DNA of 64,000 nt from Limnoperna fortunei (GCA_944474755.1 OX104115.1:32995080-33059079); one strand, 5' to 3'. Numbered from the stretch's first letter, positions 1-12,634 are shown. Notes: a model not told the origin generated them from the sequence alone. Made by a program: numbers and translations.

Positions 1-913
1 GCTTTTATGGGTGCAAGTACCGTACAATTCACTTGATTGGTCTGAAATTGTCAGACAACTCCTTAAATAAGTTATTGCCCATAAATAACCATTTTTTATG
101 AAATTTTCCGTTTTTGTCCTGTAACTTAAAAAGTGTAACAGCTGGAGTGAAACTGTTAATAGCAAAAATGATCAGCAATACAAGCCCTACAAATTACTTT
201 AAAGTCTGAAATTGTCAGATGACTCCTTATAGGAGTTATTTCTCTTAAATTGCAATTTTTTATAAAATTTTCCGTTTTTGTCCTGTAACTTAAAAACAAT
301 AACATTATCAGCTAGAGTGAAATAATAAATTGCAAAAATGATCAGCAATAAAAACCCTACAATTCACTTAATTGGTCTAAAATTGTCAGATGACTCCTTA
401 TAGGGGTTATGCCCTTAAATGACAATTTTGTTATGAAATTTTCCATTTTTGTCCTTTAACTTGAAAACTATAGCAGCTAGATAAAAACTGTAAATTGCAC
501 AAATAATCAGCAATAGAAGCCCTACAAACGATTGCTTAGTCCAAAATTTCAAGATGACTCTTTATAGGAGTTATTGCCCTTTCATTATGAATTTGGACGA
601 ATGAACAGTTTTTGAATTATAAATTAGTCTATAACACACCTATTAGTAGAGTAAAACTGTAAATTACTAAAGTACCCTAAAGGACAATGCCTAAAAACCA
701 TTTAATCATGTTAATTTTCAGAAATTGTCTGATGGCACCTTATAGGAGTTATTGTATTTAACAAAATTTTTTGAAGAAATGTTTAGTTTTTGCACAGTAA
801 CATAAAAGCTATAACAATTAACTAGACTGAAACTGTTAATTTCAAAAATTTTAATATAGTTGAAGTCATTTGGATTCCAGGTGAGCGATTACAGGCTCCT
901 GGGAGCCTCTAGT
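1..913 (+). repeat. 3' part of a hairpin-ended dispersed repeat (AGCTCACCTG family)
   Basis: Degenerate units of roughly 165-175 bp recur here. Each carries a 'gatgactccttataggagttattgccc' type phrase in variant forms and an 'aaaatgatcagcaata' phrase. The stretch ends near 875-913 with CAGGTGAGCGATTACAGG, a perfect small hairpin (AGGCTCC-TG-GGAGCCT) and CTAGTTT. The same 3' end closes the copies at 36,754-36,786 and 37,605-37,636, and a variant closes the copy at 42,430-42,470. The 5' end of this copy is outside the window. No coding potential is seen. Confidence 0.7.
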
Positions 914-929
914 TTACTCAATAGCTGAG

Positions 930-1275
930 CAACATTGTCCATTTCGTATAACCTAACTTGGTATTTCAGCACGTGACTGATTGTTCATGTCATAATTGTA
1001 TGTATTGATGATGTTGACTAAACACAAATTCTTCCCCAAACAACAAATGAAGACACTAATAATTGTGAATTGCATATATTGTTTGACTACTGGTTAAATA
1101 TCGTTTCTGTTTATTTCTTTTCATAATATTGAATTTCAAATAAAAGAATTGTTTTCAATTGTTGATCAGTGTATTGGATATAGGCAACTTTGGGTAGGTT
1201 TAAGCTGACAGTACATTTCTTCGTGGTTTATAGGCATAAACCGAACCAAAGTTGTCTATATGCAATAATCTAACA
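930..1275. repeat. Dispersed repeat with palindromic end, second copy at 55,370-55,690
   Basis: From 'aacctaacttggtatttcagcac' onward this stretch matches 55,400-55,640 by eye, through 'gttttcaattgttg' and 'attggatata'. In this copy the end is palindromic: 1,151-1,200 is echoed in inverse at 1,225-1,285, so the end can fold. The two copies are 54 kb apart in the same orientation. I do not recognise the family; a MITE-like or satellite-associated repeat is possible. Confidence 0.6.
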
Positions 1276-1841
1276 AGCAATTGAAAACAATCTTCAGTCA
1301 TTTCCAGTTTTAAAAACACTGGAAGAATTGGTTACTCTGATGGCATTCACAACGTAACAATTTGCCACTTGGATATTCTGTTTTGGAGGTTACAATATAA
1401 AAATGCTGGACACACTCACTACTTACTTTGCAGTCGTCTATCTTGTAAAGAGTACAAGCTAACCAACACAAGGTATTACCAGTCTTCATGCTAAACTTTT
1501 TTGGTCACAGGCCAAATGGGCCTGTACGTATACCTACAGAATTTTACAGGCCCACAAGAAAATTAACAAGCCCGTATATTTCATGTAAATTTTTTAAGTG
1601 TCAATACTCTGAAATATTCAATAAAGATGCAGTAAAAATCAATTAAATATTAATTTTCAGTCATTTATTCTCTTGAAAATGACATTAGTATTGTCTCTCA
1701 GGGAATAGAAAAAGGAGAACTTGTTTTTATCATTAAGTGTTGATATGTGCAATTTTATTTTTATTTTGGTTTATCTTAACATAAGCAGTTTAACTTAAAT
1801 TATTGATGATAAGTACTACACAGTTTGATTAACGTCATCCG
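1276..1841. other. Intergenic AT-rich stretch, no gene seen
   Basis: No open frame, RNA gene or clear repeat unit is visible. Around 1,500-1,575 there is a short self-complementary patch ('caggccaaatgggcctgt') of a kind also seen at 31,140-31,240. Confidence 0.4.
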
Positions 1842-2203
1842 GCATTTCCATAAATATTCAACATTACAATGAAAAAGAATCAACTGCCACAAGACTGTTA
1901 AATAAAATAAATGTTTCTTTATTTAATACATACATGTAAGTTAATAGGCTAATATAAAGTAGAACTAGAAGTAGAAAATGGATACATTGTCATTATGCAT
2001 TTAATGTAAATTGCACTACTTAAAATATTTATACAGATCAAAATTAAAGTTGTTTGATAGTTATTGCCAAAATCTTAACTGTTTAAATCTTTACAACACT
2101 CATTACAATACCAGAGGCATCGTTATTTGCAATCTCCGGCTCTATGTTCATATCCGCTCCGGAAATTCCCATATTTCACTTTTGCTTTGAACTGGTATCT
2201 GCT
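1842..2203 (-). repeat. Left arm of an inverted repeat with 4,742-5,075
   Basis: Read on the minus strand, this stretch runs parallel to 4,742-5,075. Shared phrases include GGAGATTGCAAATA, TTTCCGGAGC, TTTTCTACTTCTAGTTCTA, AACATTTATTTTA and CAGTTGATTCTTTTT. The arms are diverged and separated by about 2.5 kb that contains a direct duplication (3,009-3,461 and 4,282-4,737). The short frame at 2,324-2,542 is not convincing coding sequence. Confidence 0.65.
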
Positions 2204-3008
2204 CTTATTTTCCCGCAACCCTTTATGTTAAGGTTAAAGATATACGGGAACCAGCTATACTAAGACTGGTTACAAAATTTATTAAACTAACAGAACCAGT
2301 TTCATTTTACGCATCTGTTATGATTGATGTTGTGTTTGCAAGAAATTACGATACCGCAAGTTAAAATAAATAAATTGAACGCATCTCTGACAGTTTTTTA
2401 TTATCAAAATGAATTAACAGCTTATTTCTTGGCACAAGCCAGCTGGGCGTCCGTAGTTAAGAGTTTTAGAGGCCCAAACTTAATTTTACATGGCGTGGGC
2501 ATCGGAATATCGGTTTACTTCGAAAACTGTATTACTGCATAGTAAAAATAGCATGAAAAATGAGCTCGCACTAAGTGTTATATATATATTTTACTACAAC
2601 ACGCATTCCTACACAAACACTTTGTACTTTTTTGTGATAATTCTTCCTTAGGCTATAGAGGCCAACCAAACTACAGATTTTTGAACTCGTGTGACCATGT
2701 ACATCTAAATGTAGAAGGTACAAAGGTCTTTGTCAGTAATCAGGGCTCGCATTGGAGGTCGACTCGGACGAAAATTGCTTACCGTGGTCCCACTTTCGAT
2801 GTCAATCATCTTCAAAAACGAAGTGAAGCCGCCCTTTCATTTTGTAGAATGGCCTAATGTTTCCTTTCAAATTTTATTCCCATTTTGGTAAGAAATCTTC
2901 ATATTTTTGCTACCCTGTCATGTTTATTATGTTTCCGCGCCAAAGTTCAACTGGTACCTTTTAAACTTATATTTGGTATATAAAGCGTAGGTTTAAAATA
3001 TGACATGA

Positions 3009-3461
3009 AGAATACAATGGACCAATGGCCTTTCTATGTTATTTTCCAATTGGGGTACCCTTTTCGATTATTATTTCGTTGAAAGACAAAGTTAATTTAA
3101 TGTTAAATTAAGAGAGATTATTTATGTTAAAGAATAGGTGTTTATTTGGTGTTATTAAAAATATAGGTTTGCATTGCTTTTCTGGCTGAAAAATGAAGGT
3201 CAAAAAGGGGGAGTCTCATTTTTTTCAAATTTCCTCAAGGTGCCCCATCATATTCGAAATTTGATTTCTTCCTCCTAAATGTGTATAAAACTCCTTTTTT
3301 GTGTATTTTCATACCAAAGATTGCATTTCTTTCCAAAATATATTTACTTTAACAATCATTATTGACCAATCGCGTTTAACCTGACAGTTTTTTCACGCTT
3401 TACTTTGTGCTCATAAAATGGCCGAGCCCATACCGTTATGCAATAGTACATTGATACCTAT
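3009..3461 (+). repeat. Direct repeat copy 1 (about 455 bp)
   Basis: From AGAATACAATGGACCA to ACATTGATACCT this sequence is almost identical to 4,282-4,737, with only scattered substitutions and small indels by eye. The copies lie 1,273 bp apart in the same orientation. They could be terminal repeats of a small non-autonomous element or a local tandem duplication. No primer-binding site or polypurine tract was identified. Confidence 0.75.
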
Positions 3462-4281
3462 AGAGATATTAAATGGATGCAGAATTAAGCAAATTGCATA
3501 CTTTTAGTACTGTTGATTCAATTACAAAACTTGTATGTAGTTGGGCATATACATTGATGTTCCTTTATGCTTTAAGTGCCGTTTTTTAAAGGCCACCCCT
3601 AGAAAAAAAGGCGCGTTTTTGCCAGTAGTTTTTTCTCCTCAGTTTGTGCTGTGCTTCAAAATTGATGTTTTTTTATCTTTACTGTTGGTGTTTTTCACAA
3701 AGCATGAGTAGATGCCTATGTTCGACCATTGTTCTATCTTAAATTTTCATTCAGGGTCCACAATTGAATGAACGAAATGTGGTCTAAATGATCTTCCGAA
3801 AATTAACGGTTTTTGAAACAGACTATAACTTGTTCAAAACTGACCTAAATTTCATAGTACAACATTATGGTTGAATGCTGGACCTTACTTCGGTGATTTG
3901 TAAACAGCGTTTCGAAATCGTTTATCATTTGTGAAATTATCGCCCATTATTATAACACAACCAGAAAGTCAGATTAGGGCCGAAAAAACGTAAAGATCAT
4001 AGTTCTTTTATAATTGTCAAAAGTTCAGTTTGAATCTCTGAATTAGACTAAATTTGCTGTTTTATGAGTCCTGTAACATACAAACTCCAAATGTAGTGTA
4101 CACATTGACCACAAGCCTTTAAGTCATTGTTTTATCATTCCCACCCCTAACCATGCTAACGTTGCATTGAAAACAGCATGTTACATGAAATAGACTATAG
4201 CTACTTAAAACGTGAATATAAACAATGAATTTTGTAAGTAAAGTAAAATTTTCCGAATTCAAATGCCAAAAGAAACATGTA

Positions 4282-4737
4282 TAGAATACAATGGACCACT
4301 GGCCGTTCTATGTTATTTTCCATATGGGGTACCCCTTTTCGATTATTATTTCGTTGAAAGACAAAGTTTTAAATTTAATGTTAAATTAAGAGAGATTATT
4401 TATGTTAAAGAATAGGGGGTTTATTTGGTGTTATTAAAAATATAGGTTCGCATTGCTTTTCTGGCTGAAAAATGAAGGTCAAAAAGGGGGTGTCTCATTT
4501 TTTTCAAATTTCCTCGAGGTGCCCCTACGTATTCAAAATTTGATTTCTTCCTCCTAAATGTGTAAAAAACTCCTTTTTTGTGTATTTTCATACCAAAGAT
4601 TGCATTTCTTTCCAAAATATATTTACTTTAACAATCATTATTGACCAATCGCGTTTAACCTGACAGTTTTTTCACGCTTTACTTTGTGCTCATAAAATGG
4701 CCGCGCCCATACCGTTATGCAATAGTACATTGATACC
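4282..4737 (+). repeat. Direct repeat copy 2 (about 455 bp)
   Basis: Partner of 3,009-3,461. It abuts the right arm of the inverted repeat (4,742-5,075), whereas copy 1 is followed by unrelated sequence. The minus-strand frames here (4,421-4,615 and 4,638-4,859) are fortuitous: they translate sequence duplicated at 3 kb, where the frame is not maintained. Confidence 0.75.
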
Positions 4738-4741
4738 TGAA

Positions 4742-5400
4742 ACCAGTTCAGAGCACAAGAACTTGTGAAAATTTCCGGAGCAGATATGACTTTGGTGACG
4801 GAGATTGCAAATATACTAAGCTGATAGTGATGAAATGAGTTTTGCAATGATAGAAACACACTAAAAATAGTATTTTGGCAGTTACTTTACACAAATTTAA
4901 GTTAAATGTTTAAATACTTTTACAATTTTACATAATATATTATGTGTCACAATGATGTAATTTTCTACTTCTAGTTCTAATAGTACTTCATTATCAATCA
5001 ATCTAATTGTGTATCAATGACAAAAAACATTTATTTTAATGAACAGTTTTGTGCAGTTGATTCTTTTTATTGTTATGTTTAATACATGTATTGATGAAAA
5101 TGTATGAAATAAGTATACTGAATAGTTAATCAAATCTTTGATACTTTATCCTCAATAAATTAAACTGCTAAAAAACATATAACAATAAAAATACAAATGC
5201 CAACACTTACTTAAAAAAAACACAAAGGATGTTTCGTGACATATAAATATGCATCTTCTCCCTGTTGTCCAACCACTTCTCCCTGTTCTATTCTCACTTC
5301 TCCCTGTCAGCCACCCAAAAGAGAAGTGACTTCTCCCTATAATTTTGACCCAGCATGAGCCCTGGTAATATGAAATTTGTCTTATGTAAGACACTAAACA
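4742..5400 (+). repeat. Right inverted-repeat arm plus its continuation
   Basis: 4,742-5,075 is the inverse partner of 1,842-2,203. The continuation (5,149-5,370) is found again at 31,470-31,650: 'ctcaataaattaaactgct', then an A-run, 'cacttctccct'-type phrases, and 'attttgac..atga.ccctggt'. It includes a run of four 'CTTCTCCCTGT' phrases at 5,250-5,310. This points to a dispersed repeat larger than either arm. Confidence 0.55.
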
Positions 5401-7585
5401 TTACTTGTACTAGAGGCGGTACACCCCAAAGGTCATGGGGACCCAGAGAAACACATGCATTTAATGATAGTCATCATAATGACCAACTGACAACGGCCTC
5501 TTAATTATTTTTGTATAGGGGAAACTATTGACATTTTTTCTCTCACTTAGGCACCAAGTTTCGTTGAGTAATGAGATACCCCTCAAAACGACCGGAATAA
5601 TTTCACGTATATCACATTAAATTTTCGGGGTGCCATGTCAGATAAAAAATTTTGCAAATTTAGAAAATCTGAAGGGTACTCATGGAAACTCCCTTATACC
5701 CATAAAATAGTCCAGAAATAGGCTTTGAACAATCAGATTAAAAAAAATACCCAATACATTTAATAAATTATCTGAATAAATTTATTTATAAATTCTATAT
5801 GAAACTGCTTTTTAAATACAGCTCCAATATTAAAATTTCATTGAATAATAAATCCACGGTCTATGCTATAGTTTGGCGCAGTCAAATATCAAAATAAGAA
5901 CTATTTTCCTCAGTCAAAGTTCATTTACAGAGCCGTTGTCAACTAGCTGACTGGTACCACTGGTATTGATACCAATTATGTACCAAGTATTACTTTGTTA
6001 AAATAATTGGGTTATCTGTATACATTTTTAATTTGGATGAACTGTTACATTTTATGTACTATATGATATATAGACATGATACATTTGTCTATTTGATGAG
6101 CATTCAGATGTACTGGTATTGATACAATGTACTAAGTATTACTCTGTTAAAATATTTGTGTTATTTGAATCGTTTCTAATATTTTATTTGGATGAACAAA
6201 AGTTCAGGTACATTGAAGTAAATTTACATTTTATTGTATCTAATATTTTGTTTGGATGAACAAAATTTTATGTACATTTACATTTTAATGTTATACCAAA
6301 AGGCACATGATAGACTTGTCTACATGGTTCTTTTAATGCAATAATGAACACTGATGATGTTAAATTGACAATTCTATTGTCAATCTTTAATATGCATATG
6401 CAATACTGATATTCACCAGATAACTATGTGTTTATGTAAGCGATAAATAGGTCCTGGCAGGGTTGAAAATTCATAAAGCCCCACGCCGGCCCGGGGCTTA
6501 AAAAACTAAACCTCATGTGCTTCATAGTAAATAGGAAATTCCATGGCTCAGGTGTTCTGAGACTCAAAGATGTTTTCCAAATTAACTACAAATATTATCT
6601 GGAGGGATATTTTGCAACTTTGATGCAGAAAATACCTCTTACCACTGTGACACAGCTACATGTAATTAGTCATTTTAATTTGTTTGCAAAAAAGTAAGCC
6701 TTTAAAAAACACAATGCTGCATGCCATTTAGGTATTAAATGTTATCCCATCTGAGAACAAGTCTCAATAGAAGCCCTGTCAGGATGTCCAGCTATTTTAG
6801 GAGGAAGCCAATTCATTAGTGAAACCCTGTCCTATAAATAGTAGGTAAACTTGTCAGTTAATGTGTGAGTTGAGCAAATCCTACTTACAGGTAATATTTG
6901 TATATCAACTGAAAAAAATAAAAGGCAGGGTGCGAGGGGGGAATCAAAATTAGTTTCCACTGGTACCCTTTATGTCTTTATTATATATGCAAAGATAATG
7001 CCATTGAATTATGTCAATTTTTACATGCTGCTGTGTACAATTTGTCTTTCTGCGTGGTGTTTAACAGCAAAAAATTTTGAACACGGATTGATGGGGATGT
7101 GCTTCTTTGCTTCTTCAATCTTGGTCAAAAGATTGATTATTTGCATATATCAGGGTGTATTAAACACCTATTAAAACTGAACATCATACTTACTCTGCAG
7201 CTGGAACAAGTAGTACACACCAGTCATAAATCAGATGGAAACATAACATAAGACCGCAAACTTAATAAAAAAAAATTTAAGAACGCATGCGTGGCTTAGT
7301 GTTCTGGTTGAAATGCCGCAAAAATGTAAAAACCACACAATCGTAACATTAGATGTAATACAAAAATTGTAAAAAGCACAATAAAGCCAAGTAGGTAAAC
7401 GAGATGAAGGATCTCACCTCCTCTGATTTATTTGCTTTGTTTTTATGTTATAATTAATTTACTTCAAGCTAATCAATGTTTATTAATTTATTTTACATTT
7501 ATTTATTCGGTGGGATTGACTATATATATTGTTTCTTTTATTTTATTTTGAACGTTAAAACACTGACTCCAATTAAACTCGCTTC
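5401..7585. other. AT-rich stretch with no recognisable gene
   Basis: Read in both directions I find no convincing exon, RNA gene or repeat boundary. 6,100-6,290 contains two imperfect copies of 'tttggatgaacaaa' sequence. The frames at 6,515 and 7,476 have no recognisable composition or motif. Confidence 0.4.
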
Positions 7586-7740
7586 AACGTCAGACATGGC
7601 CTACAATGTTGAACTCGTCGATCTGAATTCAATGTTGCTTCAACGTTGTCCAACGTTGATTCAGCGCTGAATTTTAGTTGTTCAACACTGTGACCAAATT
7701 TCAACATATTTTCAATGTTGATTCAACATTGAGTGCCTAT
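7586..7740. repeat. Cluster of CAACGTTG / CAATGTTGA palindromic units
   Basis: A 150-bp patch with at least nine variants of the self-complementary octamer family CAACGTTG (CAATGTTG, CAACATTG, TTCAACGTTG, AGCGCT). They are spaced 10-25 bp apart, often joined by GATTCA or CTTCAA. It behaves like a short palindromic minisatellite. No gene model fits it. Confidence 0.6.
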
Positions 7741-9394
7741 TGATTCTCAAACAGGGGAGACAATTAAGCACATTCTTGAATGTAAAAAAACTACAAAATG
7801 CAGTTTTTATTAAACGTATTAGATTGATCCATATTTAATTGATTGATTGTTTGTTGTTTACGTCCGATCCATATTTAAAGAATCCATGTTTTAGAATTAG
7901 CAAGTCAATCACAGAAATGCCTTTTGATAGATGTTACACATGTAGATTATAAGTTAATGTGAAAATGGAGGGGGTAAGGGCAAAGGTGTATCACCAGTGA
8001 AAAATTATGTATTTTTTACAGTTAATATGATTTAAATAAAAAAAAACCAATTTATTTAAAGTTTTATGCAATATTGGATAAAGTATAACATCATGCTATG
8101 ACATGTAAAATATTACTAGACAGAATCTATTTAATTACATAGTTTTGCGAAAGGTGTTTATTTTACTTAATATTACATTTAAATTCCAGTTTTAACTCGG
8201 ACAGAACCTAATTGTTAGTTGGATTAACACGTACTTATTTTAGGAATGTCATTTTAATTGTCTGAGAAGATATTTTGTGGGATTATTTATTATCTATAAT
8301 ATAAGTTAATTCTTACTATGTAGAAATTATTTCTATTATTTTAATACCGGTACTGTTAGGGACTACCTATTTTGAGGTTTCAGGAAATGTGATTGGCTAG
8401 TTGAAGAATAAAACATTTCTTTATATGAATACTTCTAGAGAAGTAAAAAGAGAGTTAGTTTTTGACCCGAATAGGAACAAGTCTAAATTTACAACTTAAC
8501 TGTATTTAATTTTGGTGCATTTATTTCCATGAACATTGTTACTTGTATGTATGGTATAGGATATTATATAATTGTTAGCCATGGTTACTGAGACCAACAT
8601 TGTTATTTCCATACGCGTAGCAGCCGGTACAGCAGGTATGGCATGCCGTACCAATAATTTTCAGAAATTTTAAGACCTGAGATTAAGTGCAAGAAAATCG
8701 TCAGAATGCAGGATTTTGCACCATTGACCCCTAGAGCTTTCAGCGGCCTTAAGCGAACCCCTGCCGTAAAGCCACTTCTGCGATCATGATTAGCATTCCC
8801 CCGTACCAATATCAAATGCCATGCTACCCCTTTGATTTCTTTAGGACCTGTAAATTATATGTAGATGTACATGTGGAACAATTGAAAACTATCATCGTCT
8901 TGTGTTTTATAAGCAATATGGACATGAACCTTGTGAGCTGTGAACAATTCTCCAAAATTCATGATGAAGTTGTGGAAGCAGTAATCATCAGTTACTTTCC
9001 CTGGCCAGACATGCACTTCACCTTGGTCATAGGTAGATGAACAAGCCAGAATGTTCAGTTGGAGATAAAAATGACAGATGTGTAGGTGGAGTGGTGTTAG
9101 TTGGTAAACAAGGACTCAGTTACTCATCATAAAATTTTGTTTAGTGTCACCATTTTTTTGAATTCTTCTGTAGCTGTTACATTTAAAAATTTAAGTATAT
9201 ATAATAATTACAACATCATAATTAAGCATTTTGACTCTACAGTTTGCAAGGTGTCATAAAGTGTACTTGAGAAACTCCTTCCTGTCTAAATCTGTTTGAT
9301 GTAAATTTTTGTAAATGCTACTATAAACTTATTAATATCATTTGGCATTTATCAGGTAAACCATGAATTTTGAGACATATTATTTGTATGATTT
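7741..9394. other. No gene recognised
   Basis: AT-rich DNA without a supported exon or repeat. The frames at 8,603-8,815 (minus) and 8,786-9,040 (plus) overlap on opposite strands and neither shows a recognisable protein. Around 8,617-8,660 there is a short self-complementary stretch near 'agccggtacagcaggtatggcatgccgtacc'-like sequence. Confidence 0.35.
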
Positions 9395-9800
9395 ATGGAT
9401 TGAGTAACCCTTTGGCACCGAATGTATCCTTCAAGATACACAATGCACAGGGCGAATGTATCTTTAAAGGATACACAGTTTGCAGGGCGATTGTATCCTT
9501 GAGGATACATGAAACTCCTGAATTGATTGGGCCTGTTTTGAAGCCAAAATGACGCACAGCTTGCTTTAAACATTTTTAATTTGTTACGTCTGTGTTACTT
9601 GCAATAAAATAATTTATTTTCGTTATAAAACTTACCACTGTAATTTTTTTTAGGAAATCATAAACACTAATTTTACCGGAAATGTAAAAATCTGGTCATG
9701 TGGTGATCAAAATGGCGACTTAAAAATGTTGATTGCTAGACACAGTTTAAGGCTCGATTAATGATTAAATTAGACCCTAATTTACTATGCAGATCAAAAT
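9395..9800 (+). repeat. Dispersed repeat, inverse copy at 29,740-30,600
   Basis: The phrases GCACCGAATGTATCCTT, GGGCCTGTTTTGAAGCCAAA and GGTGATCAAA.TGGCGACT all recur in reverse complement between 30,600 and 29,740. Within this copy there are three small inverted 'tgtatcctt.aggataca' units (9,420-9,515) that form hairpins. The frames on both strands at 9,352-9,573 are caused by these palindromes and are not genes. Confidence 0.6.
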
Positions 9801-10039
9801 AAATATTAATAATTGTAACAGTGAACTGTTACTTAGTTTCCAAAAAGAAGTTTCCCAAATATAACTCCCACATATTAAAGATGAACTGAAACAAATATCA
9901 CACAGTTGTCTTTTTTGCACATTCAAGCAAAAATAATGACTATTTTATAAGTATTACTTTTCAGTTTTTCAGAAATTGGTCTTTGACCTATCAAGTGTTT
10001 TGTCATTAGGGATGGTGGATCGCAATAGTTTTCAAGATA

Positions 10040-11050
10040 AATTTATTTGGTATTTGAGGGCAGGTAGGGTATATGGTTATTGGGTTGGGATCTTACTTAT
10101 GGGGGTTTTTAACGTCCTTGACTACCGTACAACGGTCTCGCACGGACTTGGGGTTGGGATCTCAAGGAGTTTCAAGATACTAAGTAATTTTTATGGGAGG
10201 TGGGGCATGACCCCTCCGACCCTCCAATGGTACCAAATGATTTTTCTTATAAGGAGTAAGAATACATATGGTTATAGGGTGGGGATCCCAATGGTTTTAA
10301 GATAATAAATAATTTGTCATTTGAGAGGGCGGGACAAGACTCCCTCCAACCCTCCCATGGTACCAAATGATTCGTCTATAAAGGAGTAAAAATATATATG
10401 GTAAATTATGGTTATAGGGTGGGGATCCCAATGTATTTCAGGATATTAAGAAATTTGTTATTTGAAGGGGCAGGGCATGACCCGTATGGACTCCTTATGG
10501 TACCGAATGTTTGGTCTAATCATATATATATATGGTTATAGGGTAGGAATGTTAACTATTTTTGACATTCTGTCATTTGAGGGGGGCGGGGCAAGACCCC
10601 TCCAATGGTACTAAATGATTCGTCTTATCATATGGTTATAGGGTGGGGATCCCAATGGTTTTCAAGAAATTAAGATATTTGTCATTTGAGGGGGCGGGGC
10701 ATGACCCCCTCAGACCTCCCTATGTTACCAAATGTTTCATCTGATCATAAGGAGTTATATATGGTTATACGCTAGGAATGCTGACTATTCTGTCATTTGA
10801 GGGGGCAGGGCTAGACCCCCTCCAACCCTCCCATGGTACTAAATGATTCGTCTTATCGTAAGGAATAAGAATATATATGGTCATAGGTTGGGGATCCCAA
10901 TGGTTTTCAAGATATTAGGAAATTTGTCATTTAAGGGGGCGGTATATGACCCCTCGGACCTCCCTATGGTACCAAATGTTTCGTCTAATCATTAGGAGTA
11001 ATAATATATATGGTTATAGGGTAGGAATGTTCACTATTTTTGACATTGAA
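10040..11050 (+). repeat. Degenerate tandem repeat (about 110-140-bp units, eight or so copies)
   Basis: Units share 'tatggttatagggtggggatccc', 'tttgtcatttgagggggcggggc', 'atgacccctc', 'atggtaccaaatg' and 'gtctaatcataaggagta' in drifting versions. Starts can be seen near 10,070, 10,270, 10,410, 10,535, 10,625, 10,760, 10,880 and 11,010. Unit lengths vary, so this is an old array or a repetitive element body. The open frame 9,976-10,305 reads through the first units and is rejected as a gene. Confidence 0.7.
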
Positions 11051-11760
11051 AAATATCAATTTTTGAGGTATTGGGAGGGGCTGTACCACGTCCCCTGGGG
11101 GTCCTTACACTTGAAAAATGGTTAGGACCCACATCTTATAGGGGTCTATCAAATTTGAACAAAATTGGTGAAGTATAAAGTAAAAAGGTGGCCCGGACAA
11201 AGTTGGCGGTGCCAGAAAGAACCATAATAATAATTAGTGCTGACTATGTTAGGGATGCCCAATACAAAATGTCTCCCAAACGAACACAGATTTGAGCAGT
11301 GCTTGAAATTAGGATTTGCAACTCACTTGCCCGAATCCTGAACTTTTGGATTTTCTCCTATATATTCAATATAAATTTTATCAAAATTTCACTTGCCCGA
11401 AAGGATTTTTACTGGCCAGGGGCTAGCGGACTTGTGCTAATTTCGCAGACTGTTTGAGGTCGCCTTATGCTATTCTATATACATACCAAGTTTCGTGCAA
11501 ATCGGTTAACTTTTTCAAATTTTTCCAATTTTCGGTGGTGGCCAATTTGAAAATGGCTGCCATCCTGAACAATTTTTTTACCAATCCGATTATTCCAAAA
11601 TAGTCCAAATTTCGTCGAAATCCGTCCAGTAGTTACCGAGATAATTTTGGGGTACCTTAATGTGAAGGCGGCCATTTTGAAATTGGCGGCCATCTTGAAA
11701 TTTCTGAATAGCTTGTGCATACCTCCAATAAACTTTCTACTATAATACAAAGTTTGATAC
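11051..11760. repeat. Remnants of dispersed repeats
   Basis: 11,290-11,460 contains 'acttgcccgaa...ggccaggggctagcgga' sequence ending 'gtgctaatttcg'. 11,460-11,760 has alternating 'aaaatggctgccat' and 'gaaattggcggccat' phrases with 'aagtttcgt..aaat', a repetitive pattern that includes small inverted repeats. The minus-strand frame 11,475-11,750 translates these and has no recognisable domain. Confidence 0.45.
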
Positions 11761-12000
11761 TAATTCGTTGACACGTTTTTGAGAAAAGTACTGGGACAAG
11801 TTCATTAGGCGAAGAAAGATGAAAAAAATACTAATTAAAGTTCATTTCTTCCTTCAGAATAAATAATCATAGCTTCCCCTTCTAATCGACATTTTTTACA
11901 CCGTGTCATAGCTGTTTTTGGTATTTTTTCTATATAAAAATCCATAACTGCATAAAATATACGTAAAACGTAGCGGTAGAGCATGCAAAAACGACATGTC

Positions 12001-12066
12001 ACATCCTGGGATCGAACCCAGGATGTCAGCCAGCACTCTAACCCACGGAACCACTAAGCCTGTAAC
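12001..12066 (-). repeat. tRNA-like sequence (probably a tRNA-derived repeat head)
   Basis: On the minus strand there is a B-box-like GGTTCGATCCC inside a T-arm-like hairpin (ATCCTGG-GTTCGAT-CCCAGGAT, 7-bp stem), preceded by 'ggcttagtggttccgtggg', a weak A-box-like stretch. I could not close a convincing acceptor stem, so a functional tRNA is not claimed. A tRNA-derived SINE fragment is more likely. Confidence 0.4.
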
Positions 12067-12376
12067 TGAAATGTCAAATTTTGACGTATATATACCTACT
12101 ATATGTTTTTGATGTTTAAAATACAAAGACATTTTGTAATGTTTTCGTGTATAAATTTACAAATGAAATAAATAAGAAAGACAGAAAATTCTATGATTTT
12201 TATTGATGAAATACAAATAGAACGCATTAATTTGACTGGTCGAAACATCTGGTCATGTGACAATACTGTATATTATCACAGACTTATTTTTTTTTTTTAA
12301 AAGATTACTTTTCAGGACGTCAACAATGATGCTATTTTGACAGTTTAATTCAAAGGAATGTTACTTTCAATTCATT

Positions 12377-12634
12377 GGGGGCCGAGTGGTCAAGGTAGTT
12401 CGTATACTATTGATCACGTGGTCTGTCAACACTGAGATTGCGGGTTCGATTCTCACTGCAGGCAGGGTGTACTCGACTCCAATCTTAATTGACAAGGATT
12501 GCCAGTTTTCCTACCGCAGGTCGGGGGTTCTCTCCGGATACTCCGGCTTACTCCCCCCAAAAAAACTGGACGCCATGAAATAGCTGAAAAATTGCTGAAA
12601 GTGGCGTTAAAACACCATTCAAACAAAAAAACAA
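12377..12634 (+). mobile_element. V-SINE-like tRNA-derived SINE, copy 1 (full length)
   Basis: The 5' head resembles a tRNA with A box-like GGCCGAGTGGTCAAGG and B box-like GGGTTCGATTC. The body follows with GCCAGTTTTCCTACCGCAGG and the CTCCGG-TACTCCGG-TTCCTCCCCC block that recalls the V-SINE core. The 3' end is GAAAGTGGCGTTAAAACACC followed by A-rich CAAAC repeats. Flanking TCAATTCATT / TCAATTAATT may be a target-site duplication. Open frames across it (both strands) are not genes. Confidence 0.8.

Noticed and set aside
4421..4859. Minus-strand frames of 64 and 73 residues
   Set aside because: They lie in the 455-bp direct repeat and the adjoining inverted-repeat arm; the other repeat copy does not keep the frame.
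9976..10305. 109-residue plus-strand frame
   Set aside because: Lies in the degenerate tandem repeat of 10-11 kb and translates its units.
12001..12066. A functional tRNA gene
   Set aside because: A B-box-like T-arm is clear, but I could not pair an acceptor stem or define a credible anticodon loop; kept only as a tRNA-like repeat.
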